DNA from: Candidatus Pelagibacter giovannonii
GTDB taxonomy: Bacteria > Pseudomonadota > Alphaproteobacteria > Pelagibacterales > Pelagibacteraceae
DNA length: 64,000 bases
Direction of reading: 5' to 3'
Assembly: GCF_012276695.1 (NCBI RefSeq)
Contig: NZ_CP038852.1
Span: 868,001-932,000 of the forward strand
This document shows, piece by piece, positions 34,353 through 43,102 of the stretch (position 1 is its first letter; each line of letters begins with the position of its first letter). Below the pieces are notes generated by a model that was not told the DNA's origin, did not search any database, and saw only the letters and a list, made by a program, of their open reading frames with translations. The position numbers were made by a program, and so were the translations under genes.

Positions 34353-35431
34353 TGAATTTAGTTGGAGAAAATTTATCATACAAATTAACTGAAGAGCTAC
34401 AGTTAAGAAAAATCTCTTTTAACTTTGAAAAGGGAAAATTATATACGATTTTAGGAAGAACGCTTTCTGGGAAAACGACCTTATTAAAAACAATAGCTGG
34501 ACTACTTATGCCAGACAGTGGAACAATTAAATTTGAAGGTAAGAATTTTTTAGAGATACCAGTGTGGGAAAGAAATATTGCTATGGTTTATCAGCAATTC
34601 ATTAACTACCCTCACTTAAATGTTTTTGAAAATATAGCTTTTCCACTAAAACAGAGAGGTTTAGATCCTCAAAAGATTAATGATGAAGTTTTTAATTCTT
34701 TAAAATTAGTAGGGTTAGAGGGCTATGAAAAAAGAAAAATTCAAGAATTATCAGGCGGTCAACAACAAAGAGTTTCAGTTGCAAGATCACTGGTAAAAAA
34801 TGCTAAAATTTTATTATTAGATGAACCATTAGTTAATTTAGATTACAAGTTAAGAGAGCAGTTGCGTGAAGAATTTAAAAACATATTCATTAATGGCCTA
34901 TCAGAAGAGAGTATTGTAGTTTTTTCAACAACGGATCCTAGAGAAGCAATGGAACTTAATGGTGAAGTCATTGTTCTCGATGAGGGTAGAGTACTCCAAG
35001 TGGGCGCTGCAAAAGAAATATTTGAAAACCCTAAAAATCTAAAGGTTGCAGCTATTTCAAATGACCCACCAATGAATATTTTAAAAGCGGACATAGATTC
35101 TAATAAAATAAAATTTGAAGATATTGAAATAGATATTCCAGATCATCTATCTAAAATAAAAGATAAAAATTTTAATTTTGGTATAAGAGCATCAGATGTC
35201 GAATTAAATGATAATGGGTTTGAGTTTGAAGTAGAGCTTGCAGAAATTAGTGGTTCAGAAACTTTACTCCATCTTACTAGAGGAAATGCAAAAATTATAA
35301 CCAGTATAGAAGAAGTTATGGATTTTAAAATCCACGATAAAGTTAAAATTAATTTTAAATCAAAAAAAGCTTACGCATTTGATGAAACTGGAAATTTAGC
35401 TTCATCTCCATTTGGGGGCAGTAATGTCTAA
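34352..35431 (+). CDS. ABC transporter ATPase, degenerate ATP site (GlpS-like)
   Basis: A 359-residue ATP-binding subunit with a C-terminal regulatory/OB-type domain. Signature 'LSGGQQQRVSVARSL' and Walker B 'ILLLDEPLVNLD' are canonical. Walker A reads GRTLSGKT, with Leu in place of the middle Gly. The H-loop reads 'FSTTDPREAME', so Thr replaces the switch His. The companion gene shows the opposite pattern. In rhizobial glycerol importers the equivalent is called GlpS (recalled from the family, not proven here). Confidence 0.92.
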   Translation: MNLVGENLSYKLTEELQLRKISFNFEKGKLYTILGRTLSGKTTLLKTIAGLLMPDSGTIKFEGKNFLEIPVWERNIAMVYQQFINYPHLNVFENIAFPLKQRGLDPQKINDEVFNSLKLVGLEGYEKRKIQELSGGQQQRVSVARSLVKNAKILLLDEPLVNLDYKLREQLREEFKNIFINGLSEESIVVFSTTDPREAMELNGEVIVLDEGRVLQVGAAKEIFENPKNLKVAAISNDPPMNILKADIDSNKIKFEDIEIDIPDHLSKIKDKNFNFGIRASDVELNDNGFEFEVELAEISGSETLLHLTRGNAKIITSIEEVMDFKIHDKVKINFKSKKAYAFDETGNLASSPFGGSNV

Positions 35432-36497
35432 AATTAATTTAAATAAGATATCTCATTCATATAATCCAAAAAATGCTAACCCAACTTATGCACTAAACCC
35501 TTTTTCAATGACTTGGGAAGATGGAAAAAGATATGCAATTTTAGGCCCATCTGGATGCGGTAAAACAACAATGTTAAATATTGTATCAGGCCTAGTAAGG
35601 CCTTCATCTGGCAAAATATTATTTGATGACAAAGATGTTACAGATCTTAAAACTGAAAGTAGAAATATTGCTCAAGTTTTTCAATTTCCAGTGATCTACA
35701 ATACTATGACAGTATATGATAATTTAGCTTTTCCACTTAGATGTAGAGATTTTTCTAAAGAAATAGTTGAGGAAAGAGTTAATTCTGTTGCAGAAACATT
35801 AAATTTAAAATCTTTCTTAAATTTGCCTGCTAGAAAACTTACTGCCGATCAAAAACAATTAATTTCTCTTGGTAGAGGACTTGTAAGAGAAGATGTGGCA
35901 GCAGTTTTAATGGACGAGCCATTAACAGTTATAGATCCTGATTTAAAATTTAAATTAAGAAGAAATCTTAAAGAAATAAATGAGCAATATAAAACAACTT
36001 TAGTTTATGTAACCCATGATCAAAATGAAGCGATGACTTTTGCAGATAATATAATAGTTATGAGTGAAGGTGAAGTGGTTCAAACAGGAACTCCCAAAGA
36101 ATTGTTTGAAAGACCAAATACTACTTTTGTTGGATACTTTATAGGATCTCCTGCAATGAATTTATTTGAAACAGAAGTATCATCCAATAATAGTGTTAAA
36201 ATTAATGATACTTTAATTAAAACAACAACAGATCTAACAAAGTTAAAAAATAAAAATGTTAAATTGGGAATAAGATCCGAATATATAAAATTAGCAGAAA
36301 AACAAAAAGACAATGTGTTATCTGCGAAAGTGGATAAAGTAGAAGATCTTGGAAATTATAAACTTCTAACGGCTAAAGCTGGAAATCTTACAATCAAATC
36401 TAAAATCAATAGAGAAACTGAAGTACCTTCAGACAGTATAAGCTTACATATTCCTGCTGAAAGATGTTGTGTGTATGAAGATGAAAAATTGATTTAA
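35424..36497 (+). CDS. ABC transporter ATPase, degenerate signature (GlpT-like)
   Basis: A second ATP-binding subunit of 357 residues. Walker A 'GPSGCGKTTML', Walker B 'AVLMDEPLTVID' and the H-loop 'VYVTHDQNEAMT' are intact, but the LSGGQ signature is 'LTADQKQLISLGRG'. 'RNIAQVFQFPVIYNTMTVYDNLAFPL' is the Q-loop region. I use the ATG at 35424, inside the end of the upstream gene, with a G-rich stretch (35414-35418) before it; the frame continues to a GTG-like position near 35412. It forms the second half of an asymmetric ATPase pair. A hairpin with T run follows. Confidence 0.92.
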   Translation: MSKINLNKISHSYNPKNANPTYALNPFSMTWEDGKRYAILGPSGCGKTTMLNIVSGLVRPSSGKILFDDKDVTDLKTESRNIAQVFQFPVIYNTMTVYDNLAFPLRCRDFSKEIVEERVNSVAETLNLKSFLNLPARKLTADQKQLISLGRGLVREDVAAVLMDEPLTVIDPDLKFKLRRNLKEINEQYKTTLVYVTHDQNEAMTFADNIIVMSEGEVVQTGTPKELFERPNTTFVGYFIGSPAMNLFETEVSSNNSVKINDTLIKTTTDLTKLKNKNVKLGIRSEYIKLAEKQKDNVLSAKVDKVEDLGNYKLLTAKAGNLTIKSKINRETEVPSDSISLHIPAERCCVYEDEKLI

Positions 36498-36527
36498 ATT
36501 TAGTATTATTTTTCTATCTCAGATTGT

Positions 36528-36553
36528 AAAATGACATTAAAGCGTCATTTTCT
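36528..36553 (+). terminator. Probable terminator of the ABC operon
   Basis: Stem AAAATGAC / GTCATTTT with an 8-base loop and T residues at its end, 31 bases after the last ABC gene. The stem is modest, so termination may be partial. The remaining part of 36498-36624 holds the promoter and leader of the TRAP operon. Confidence 0.55.
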
Positions 36554-36624
36554 CCCTAGACTCCTAAGCTCAATTATAATTAAGTTCACATTGTTAATTA
36601 ACAAATACTAATAGAGGAGAAATA

Positions 36625-37782
36625 ATGATTAAAGATAAAAAATCTTTGAAGGCTACAACACCTTCAAGACGTAAGTTCTTTAAAGCAGCAGCAGTTACAG
36701 GTGCAGCAGCAGCAACAGCTGTAGCAATGCCTAATATTGCAACTGCAGACGGACACGTTACATTAAAAATGCAGGCTGCTTGGCCTTCAGGCGCAAACAT
36801 TTTTTTTGAAATGGCAGGTGACTATTGTAAAATGGTTAGCGACATGTCAGGTGGGTCACTTAAAATTGATCTTCAGCCAGTTAACTCAATTGTTAAAACT
36901 TCAGAAATTGGAGCAGCGGTAAGTGATGGAATTATTGATATGGGTCATTGGGTGACAGCATATTGGTATGGAAAAAACGCAGCAGCTTCTCTTTTCGGAA
37001 CTGGACCTTCATACGGAATGTCATCTCAAGAAGTTATGGGATGGATGGAGTATGGTGGAGGAAGAAAATTATATGAAGAAGCAGTAGCTAGTGTTGGATT
37101 TAACTATACTGGATTTTTTCATATGCCTATGCCAGCACAACCTTTTGGTTGGTTCAAAAAGAACGTAACTAAAGTATCTGATGTTAAAGGTATGAAGTAT
37201 AGAACAGTTGGTCTAGCGACTAACGTTTTAACTGCTATGGGAATGGTTGTAAGACAATTACCAGGTGGTGAAATTCAACCAGCAATGAAAACTGGTTTAA
37301 TTGATGCTGCAGAGTTTAACAACCCAACATCAGACTCACAATTTGGAATGCAAGATGTCTCTAAACATTATCACTTAGGAAGTTTCCACCAATCTCAGGA
37401 GATGTTTGAAATTCCTATGAATACTAAGAGACTAAAAAGCCTTTCACCTGCTCACCAAGCTATCTTAAAGAACGCTGCATATGCTGCGAACTCAGATAAC
37501 TACTTCAAAGCGCTAGTTAGATATTCAACTGACTTAGCTAAATTGATGAATGAGCATAAGGTAAATGTTTACCAAACATCTGATGCTATCTTAGCTGAAC
37601 AATTAAAAGGCTGGGATAAAATCGTTGGTGAGTTCTCTGCAAAAGATGCTTTCTTTAAGAAGGTAATCGACTCACAAAAAGCATATGCTAAGAGAACAAT
37701 GAAGTATCTGTTGATGAATCAACCGAACTACAAATTAGCTTATGAAAATGAGTTTGGACCAATTGGAAAAGTTAAAATCTAA
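36625..37782 (+). CDS. TRAP transporter substrate-binding protein (DctP family, TakP-like)
   Basis: A 385-residue periplasmic binding protein. A Tat-type signal occurs at 'SRRKFFKAAAVTGAAAATAVA' (S-R-R-x-F-x-K) and cleavage is likely after 'IATA'. The mature part begins 'LKMQAAWPSGANIFFEM', and 'MKYRTVGLATNVLTAMG' holds the invariant Arg that binds a carboxylate; 'AAEFNNPTSD' is also typical. This is the mannitol/chloroaromatic and keto-acid branch; 2-keto or other carboxylic acids are likely ligands. A strong Shine-Dalgarno (aggaga, 36615-36620) is present. Confidence 0.93.
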   Translation: MIKDKKSLKATTPSRRKFFKAAAVTGAAAATAVAMPNIATADGHVTLKMQAAWPSGANIFFEMAGDYCKMVSDMSGGSLKIDLQPVNSIVKTSEIGAAVSDGIIDMGHWVTAYWYGKNAAASLFGTGPSYGMSSQEVMGWMEYGGGRKLYEEAVASVGFNYTGFFHMPMPAQPFGWFKKNVTKVSDVKGMKYRTVGLATNVLTAMGMVVRQLPGGEIQPAMKTGLIDAAEFNNPTSDSQFGMQDVSKHYHLGSFHQSQEMFEIPMNTKRLKSLSPAHQAILKNAAYAANSDNYFKALVRYSTDLAKLMNEHKVNVYQTSDAILAEQLKGWDKIVGEFSAKDAFFKKVIDSQKAYAKRTMKYLLMNQPNYKLAYENEFGPIGKVKI

Positions 37783-37800
37783 TTAACTTTTAAATAATTT

Positions 37801-37830
37801 AAAAAAGGGGGGTCTTGGCCCCCTTTTTTT
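37801..37830 (+). terminator. Strong intrinsic terminator-like hairpin after dctP
   Basis: AAAAAAGGGGGG and CCCCCTTTTTTT arms form a G-C core flanked by A-T pairs and ending in a run of seven T. It separates the binding protein from the TRAP membrane subunits, so most transcripts probably stop here and only a fraction continue. Confidence 0.88.
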
Positions 37831-37870
37831 ATAGTACAGTTTTTAAAAATTAAGGTATTCTATCTAAACC

Positions 37871-38458
37871 ATGATGAGATCTTATATAAAATTAGCAGAC
37901 ACACTAAGCACTTCAATAGGTAAGGCTTTTTCTTGGTGTATTGTTATTTTAATGGGTGGAACTTGTTATGAAGTTGTAATGGCTTATGCATTCAACAAGC
38001 CAACACTTTGGAATTTTGACTTTAGTATGCAGATGTATGGAGCAATATTAATGATGTCTGGTGCATATTGTTTAGCAACAGAATCTCATGTCAGAGGAGA
38101 TGTAATTTACCGTTTATTTAAACCAAGAACTCAAGGTTTGATTGATTTAGTGCTTTATTTTATTTTCTTCTTTCCTGGTGTAATAGCCTTAGCATTTTAT
38201 GGATATGAATATGCAGCACTTGCTTGGAAAATAAAAGAAACGAGCTGGAGTAGCCCAGCACAAATACAAATTTATATGGCTAAATCTCTTATTCCAGCAG
38301 CAGGTATATTTCTAACTATTCAAGGAGTTGCAGAGGTATTTAGATCAATAATTTGTATTCAGACTGGACATTGGCCTGCAAGAATGGTTGTTGCAGAAGA
38401 GACAGAACAAATTTTAATGAGAACAGCACAAGACGAGGATCAAAAAGATGTTATTTAG
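37871..38458 (+). CDS. TRAP transporter small membrane subunit (DctQ-like)
   Basis: A 195-residue membrane protein with four spans. 'AFNKPTLWNFDFSMQMYGAILMMSGAYCLATESHVRGD' (short excerpt) holds the DctQ signature of 'W..e......... Gaay....e.HvrvD', followed by 'TSWSSPAQIQIYMAKSLIPAAG'. It pairs with the large subunit, whose start overlaps it by 11 bases. The two ATGs at 37871 and 37874 are equivalent. Confidence 0.93.
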   Translation: MMRSYIKLADTLSTSIGKAFSWCIVILMGGTCYEVVMAYAFNKPTLWNFDFSMQMYGAILMMSGAYCLATESHVRGDVIYRLFKPRTQGLIDLVLYFIFFFPGVIALAFYGYEYAALAWKIKETSWSSPAQIQIYMAKSLIPAAGIFLTIQGVAEVFRSIICIQTGHWPARMVVAEETEQILMRTAQDEDQKDVI

Positions 38459-39809
38459 TTTAACAAATCCAGAAGTTGCAATCCTAATGATGGGATTATT
38501 TTTGTTTGCTGTATTATTAGGTTTTCCAATTGCATTTACTTTGATGGCAATGGGAATAGGTTTTGGATATTATGCTTATTATGATCCAGCTTTGATGGAT
38601 CATATATTTGATAATAGAATATTTTCATTATTTGTAAAAAATACTTACACCGTCATGGATAATAATGTCCTCACCGCCGTGCCTCTATTTTTATTTATGG
38701 GATACCTAGTTGAAAGAGCTGGAATTGTATCTAAATTATTCTTTGCAATAAGATTGGCAGCACATAGGCTTCCTGCTTCAATGGCAGTGGCTGCATTAAT
38801 AACTTGTACACTATTTTCTACAGCAACTGGAATTATTGGTGCTGTTGTAACGTTAATGGGTTTACTTGCTTGGCCCGCAATGGTTAAAGCGGGATATGAT
38901 AAAAAATTTGCATCAGGGGTAATTTGTGCTGGTGGATGTTTAGGAATTTTAATACCACCAAGCATCATGCTAATTGTTTATTCAGTAATTGCTCAACTAT
39001 CACCTTTGAGATTATTTGCAGCAGCAATTTTTCCAGGATTATTACTTGCTGGTTTATATATAACATATGCTGTAACTAGAGCTTGGTTAAATCCTTCAAT
39101 CGCACCCAAGCCTGATGCATCTGATATTCCGCCAAGAGCAGAAATATTAAAAGAAGTGTTGGTTTCTTTTGTTCCTCTTTTTGGTTTAATAATGCTTGTA
39201 CTTGGAACAATTCTGGCAGGCATAGCAACACCAGCAGAAGCAGCAGCAGCAGGAGCTTTTGGCGCAATACTTTTATCTTGGTTTTACAAAACTCTTAAAT
39301 GGCAAAGTTTTAAAGAATCTGTCTTTTTAACAGCAAAAACTACTGCAATGATTATGTGGTTATTTATTGGTTCTTGGACTTTTTCATCTGTGTTTTCATA
39401 TTTAGGAGGTCATGAAATTTTTGAGCATTTCTTTAAATCAATAGAAATAACAACTTGGCAGTTTTTAATTATCACACAAATAATAATTTTTCTTTTAGGA
39501 TGGCCCCTGGAGTGGACTGAAATTTTAATTATATTTGTTCCTATATTTTTACCTTTGCTAGAGGTATTTAATGTTAATCCATATTTCTTTGCAATGTTAA
39601 TTGCATTGAATTTACAAACATCATTTTTAACCCCTCCGATGGCTATGTCAGCCTATTACTTAAAAGGTGTTCAAAAAAATAATGTTGAATTGATGCAGAT
39701 ATTTGCAGGTATCATGCCATTCTTGGGAATAGTGATATTTGCAATGTTTCTAATGTATATGTTCCCAGGTATTGCCTTATGGTTGCCTGAAACATTATTT
39801 GCAGATTAG
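38448..39809 (+). CDS. TRAP transporter large membrane subunit (DctM-like)
   Basis: A 453-residue transporter with 12 or more helices that carries out sodium-coupled uptake. Expected elements are 'FLFMGYLVERAGI' near the N-terminus, 'STATGIIGAVVTLMG', and 'GILIPPSIMLIVYSVIA', plus 'ATPAEAAAAGAFGAILL', a highly conserved DctM stretch. The C-terminus has 'NLQTSFLTPPMAMSAYYLKG'. The length and motifs are normal, so the system dctPQM is complete. Confidence 0.96.
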   Translation: MLFSLTNPEVAILMMGLFLFAVLLGFPIAFTLMAMGIGFGYYAYYDPALMDHIFDNRIFSLFVKNTYTVMDNNVLTAVPLFLFMGYLVERAGIVSKLFFAIRLAAHRLPASMAVAALITCTLFSTATGIIGAVVTLMGLLAWPAMVKAGYDKKFASGVICAGGCLGILIPPSIMLIVYSVIAQLSPLRLFAAAIFPGLLLAGLYITYAVTRAWLNPSIAPKPDASDIPPRAEILKEVLVSFVPLFGLIMLVLGTILAGIATPAEAAAAGAFGAILLSWFYKTLKWQSFKESVFLTAKTTAMIMWLFIGSWTFSSVFSYLGGHEIFEHFFKSIEITTWQFLIITQIIIFLLGWPLEWTEILIIFVPIFLPLLEVFNVNPYFFAMLIALNLQTSFLTPPMAMSAYYLKGVQKNNVELMQIFAGIMPFLGIVIFAMFLMYMFPGIALWLPETLFAD

Positions 39810-39819
39810 ATAATTTAAA

Positions 39820-41157
39820 ATGATAGATATTTTTTCTCTTACAGCCAATAAATTGGTGGAAAAGCTAAAAGAAGGAGAAATTTCTTCAGTAGAAGTCTGC
39901 ACACAGTATATTGATAGAATTAAAAAATTTGAAAAAGATGTTAAAGCATGGGCTCATTTCGATAAAAAAGAACTTTTAGAAAAAGCAGAAGAGGCAGATG
40001 AATATAGAAAATCAGGCAAACCATTAGGATCCCTTCACGGTTTACCTGTTGCAGTTAAAGATATTATTGGAACTTTAGATATGCCGACAGAATGTGGAAC
40101 TGTTATCAGAAAAAAAATGACAGGATCACAAGAAGCAGAAGTTGTAAATTTACTTAAGATAGCAGGAGCCATTGTTATGGGGAAAACAGAAACTACTGAA
40201 CTTGCATATTTTCATCCTGGAAAAACTACAAACCCACATGATTACTCAAGAACACCAGGTGGCTCATCAAGTGGTTCTGCAGCAGCTGTAGCATCACACA
40301 TGGCACCATTATCAATAGGTTCACAAACCAATGGATCAGTTATAAGACCCGCATCTTATTGTGGAGTAGTTGGTTATAAACCATCATATGGATTAATTTC
40401 TCGTAGTGGTGTTTTAAAGCAATCTGATAAACTTGACCATATTGGTGTATTTGGAAAATCTGTTGAAGATGTTGCTTTACTGACCAAAGTATTAATAAAA
40501 AAGGATCAACATGATTCTTCAACAATTCATTATTCTGCAGATGAAATGCTAAAAGTTTGTAAAAAGGGGCCACCCTATGAACCAAAATTTATATTTTACA
40601 AAACTAAGAGTTGGAAAAAAATAGATAAAGAGTCACAAAAGTCTTTCGAGTTTTTTATAAAAACTTTTCAAAAAAATATTGAAGTATTTGATACCCCCTC
40701 CTATTTTGATGAGATACCAAAGTATCATAAAGTAATTCATGAAACTGATATGGCTAATAATTTTCAAGTTTATTATAAAAAATCAAAGAAAAAACTTTCT
40801 AAAGAAATGATAAGTGCAATCGAAAGAGGAATGAAGTATTCAGCAAAAGAGTATGCTGAAGCAATTGATTTTATGAAACAAAGCTATAAATCTTATCAGG
40901 AAGTATTTGAGGATTATCATGGTGTTTTAACTCCTTGCACAACTGGTGTTGCAGACAAAGGTTTAAAAAGCACTGGTAGTCCAGAATTTTGTACTGTTTG
41001 GACCTATATGGGTTTGCCATCAATTTCATTACCTTTACTTAGTGGTTTAAATAATTTACCATTAGGAATTCAGTTAATTGGAGACAGACTAGATGATTTA
41101 AGGTTTTTAGGTGTAGCTAATTGGTTGGAAAAAAATTGTAAAAAATATGCTAAATAA
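39820..41157 (+). CDS. Amidase-signature family hydrolase
   Basis: A 445-residue amidase. The Ser-cisSer-Lys triad fits K80 ('LPVAVKDIIG'), S149 ('RTPGGSSSGSAAAVAS') and S173 ('GSQTNGSVIRPAS'). It resembles AtzF/allophanate-type and GatA-like enzymes but lacks features of the tRNA amidotransferase. It follows the TRAP large subunit by 10 bases, so the imported substrate may be an amide, or it cleaves an amide to give the TRAP ligand. A small membrane gene overlaps its end by 11 bases. Confidence 0.9.
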   Translation: MIDIFSLTANKLVEKLKEGEISSVEVCTQYIDRIKKFEKDVKAWAHFDKKELLEKAEEADEYRKSGKPLGSLHGLPVAVKDIIGTLDMPTECGTVIRKKMTGSQEAEVVNLLKIAGAIVMGKTETTELAYFHPGKTTNPHDYSRTPGGSSSGSAAAVASHMAPLSIGSQTNGSVIRPASYCGVVGYKPSYGLISRSGVLKQSDKLDHIGVFGKSVEDVALLTKVLIKKDQHDSSTIHYSADEMLKVCKKGPPYEPKFIFYKTKSWKKIDKESQKSFEFFIKTFQKNIEVFDTPSYFDEIPKYHKVIHETDMANNFQVYYKKSKKKLSKEMISAIERGMKYSAKEYAEAIDFMKQSYKSYQEVFEDYHGVLTPCTTGVADKGLKSTGSPEFCTVWTYMGLPSISLPLLSGLNNLPLGIQLIGDRLDDLRFLGVANWLEKNCKKYAK

Positions 41158-41326
41158 GATAACAACATTCTTAGGCTCTGCTCTTGCAGCAGCATTTTTA
41201 ATAGGTCTTGCAACAACTCTAACAAGATCTTCTATGATTGGTTTTTGGGATGTATTGCCAGTATATATTTTAATGGCTGTAGCAATTTTTATGATGATTT
41301 ACGAAGCCTTTTTCGATAAAAATTAA
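41147..41326 (+). CDS. Small two-span membrane protein, unknown
   Basis: An unlisted 59-residue gene starting at ATG 41147 inside the amidase end (11-base overlap) and stopping at TAA 41324-41326. It has two hydrophobic segments, 'FLGSALAAAFLIGLATTL' (8-25) and 'PVYILMAVAIFMMIYEAF' (38-55), with an 'RSSMIGFWD' linker and 'DKN' end. The reading frame and overlap typical of this genome support it. Not assigned to any family; perhaps an accessory subunit of the transporter or a membrane peptide. Confidence 0.65.
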   Translation: MLNKITTFLGSALAAAFLIGLATTLTRSSMIGFWDVLPVYILMAVAIFMMIYEAFFDKN

Positions 41327-41339
41327 TTTTTCAATTCTA

Positions 41340-42251
41340 GTGAATAATTCTAAAAATAGTTATTTGCCCTTCTTATTATTGTTTATTCAGCCAATTTTTA
41401 TGGCTAGTAATTTAATAGTAGCAAGAGGTGGTGTGGAATATGTTCCTCCAGTTTCTCTAGCTTTTTGGAGATGGGCAGTAGTTTTTTTATTATTATTACC
41501 TTTTACTTACAAATCTTTAAAAAAAAATTTTAAATTTATAAAGCAAGAATATAAAAGAATATTTTTTATCGGTTCAATGGGTTGTGGTGTTTGCGGAGCT
41601 TTTCCATTTCTAGCTGGACAAACAACTACTGTTACTAATATGGGAATTATATATTCATCTTCTCCAATATTCATAATTCTTATCTCTAGTATTTTTTTTA
41701 AAGAAAAAATAAACTTTCTTAGAATAGTGGGACTTTTCTCTTGTTTGGTTGGTGTTTTTGCCATTATCATTAAGGGTAATTTATTTTTGTTAATAAGCCT
41801 CAAGTTTACAATTGGAGATTTATGGATGTTAGCTTCTGCAATAGGATGGGCTCTTTATTCTATTTATCTATTTTATTGGAAAACAAATCTAAAAATTTTT
41901 GACAGATTTACTTTAATTGCATTCTTCGGTATGGTCAGTTTGCTACCATTTTATTTGATAGAAGAGACCTTTTTTGTAAGAACTGTCTTTAATTCAGAAT
42001 TTTTTATGTGGGTTTTATTCGCAGCTATATCACCAGGAATTATAGCATTCACCTTATATACAATGGCACAAAAGAAACTTGGTGCTTCAATTACTGGTTT
42101 TACACTTTATATTTTTACTGTTTATAGTGCTATTTATGGTTTTTTATTTTTTAATGAACAGCTTGAATATTATCACTATTTAGGAACAGTCTTAGTTTTT
42201 GGTGGTGTTTATTTAGTTAAAAAAAAAAGTAAATATGAAAAAAAAACTTAA
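41340..42251 (+). CDS. DMT superfamily (EamA) exporter
   Basis: A 303-residue protein with 10 membrane segments forming two EamA repeats. 'PVSLAFWRWAVVFLLLLPF' in the first half and 'GALGWALYSIYLFYWKTNL'-like pattern (seen as 'SAIGWALYSIYLFYWKT') in the second half are typical. 'ISPGIIAFTLYTMAQKKLGASITGFTLY' and 'LFFNEQLEYYHYLGTVLVFGGVYL' complete the C-terminal repeat. Substrate unknown, often amino acids or metabolites. GTG start. The next gene overlaps by 17 bases. Confidence 0.92.
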   Translation: MNNSKNSYLPFLLLFIQPIFMASNLIVARGGVEYVPPVSLAFWRWAVVFLLLLPFTYKSLKKNFKFIKQEYKRIFFIGSMGCGVCGAFPFLAGQTTTVTNMGIIYSSSPIFIILISSIFFKEKINFLRIVGLFSCLVGVFAIIIKGNLFLLISLKFTIGDLWMLASAIGWALYSIYLFYWKTNLKIFDRFTLIAFFGMVSLLPFYLIEETFFVRTVFNSEFFMWVLFAAISPGIIAFTLYTMAQKKLGASITGFTLYIFTVYSAIYGFLFFNEQLEYYHYLGTVLVFGGVYLVKKKSKYEKKT

Positions 42252-43053
42252 AGAGTATTTATTGAAGTTAATTTTAATTATTCCGATAGCTTACTTTTCT
42301 TTACTTTTCATTATATTTATATTTCAACGAAACTTATTATATCACCCAAAAGAAAATAATTATTTTGGTGATGAATTAAAAGTTAAAATAGAAAAAGTAA
42401 AGATTGAGACAAGTGATAATTTTGAATTATTAGGATGGTTTCATGAAAAAGATCTTAAAAATTTTAAAACTATCGTTTTCTTTCATGGTAATGCAGGAAC
42501 ATTGGAAAATAGAATACATAAAATTAATCATTTTAAAGAAATGGATATAAATTTTTTAATCATTTCTTGGAGAGGATTTAGTGGAAACTTAGGCAAACCA
42601 TCAGAAAAAGGCTTATATGAAGACGGAGAGAGTGCAATTAATTGGTTAAAAGAAAAAGGACTTAAAGATAATGACATTGTTCTGTATGGTGAGTCTTTAG
42701 GTACTGGGATTGCAACTCATGTTGCTCAAAAGTATAAATTTGCAGGTGTTATACTGGAGTCTCCATTTACATCTATGGTTGATGCAGCAAAAAATGTGTA
42801 TCCATATTTTCCAATCAGATTTTTACTTAAAGACAAATACGAAAGTGATAAAAAAATTAAAAATCTTAAGTCTCCAATTCTGATAATGCATGGAGAAGCA
42901 GATAAAATAGTGCCATTTTGGATGGGAAAAAAAATGTATGAATTAGCAAATGAACCAAAATATTCATACTTTTCTGAAAAAGATAATCATATGATGGAGT
43001 ACAACGAAAAGATGATAGTGGTTTTGAAGGAATTTTTAAAGAGTTTAAATTAA
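42235..43053 (+). CDS. Alpha/beta hydrolase, BEM46/ABHD13-like
   Basis: A 272-residue serine hydrolase with one N-terminal membrane helix (about 8-30). The nucleophile S154 lies in 'LYGESLGTG'; the oxyanion part 'FFHGNAGTLENR' is near 83-93, and the acid/base fit 'HGEADKIVPF' and 'DNHMM'. BEM46-family proteins are membrane-attached hydrolases of unknown substrate. It starts within the 3' end of the exporter gene. Confidence 0.9.
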   Translation: MKKKLKEYLLKLILIIPIAYFSLLFIIFIFQRNLLYHPKENNYFGDELKVKIEKVKIETSDNFELLGWFHEKDLKNFKTIVFFHGNAGTLENRIHKINHFKEMDINFLIISWRGFSGNLGKPSEKGLYEDGESAINWLKEKGLKDNDIVLYGESLGTGIATHVAQKYKFAGVILESPFTSMVDAAKNVYPYFPIRFLLKDKYESDKKIKNLKSPILIMHGEADKIVPFWMGKKMYELANEPKYSYFSEKDNHMMEYNEKMIVVLKEFLKSLN

Positions 43054-43102
43054 GCCACAATCTGACCAAATAATTTACAAATTTCATTTCTATAAATAGA
43101 TA

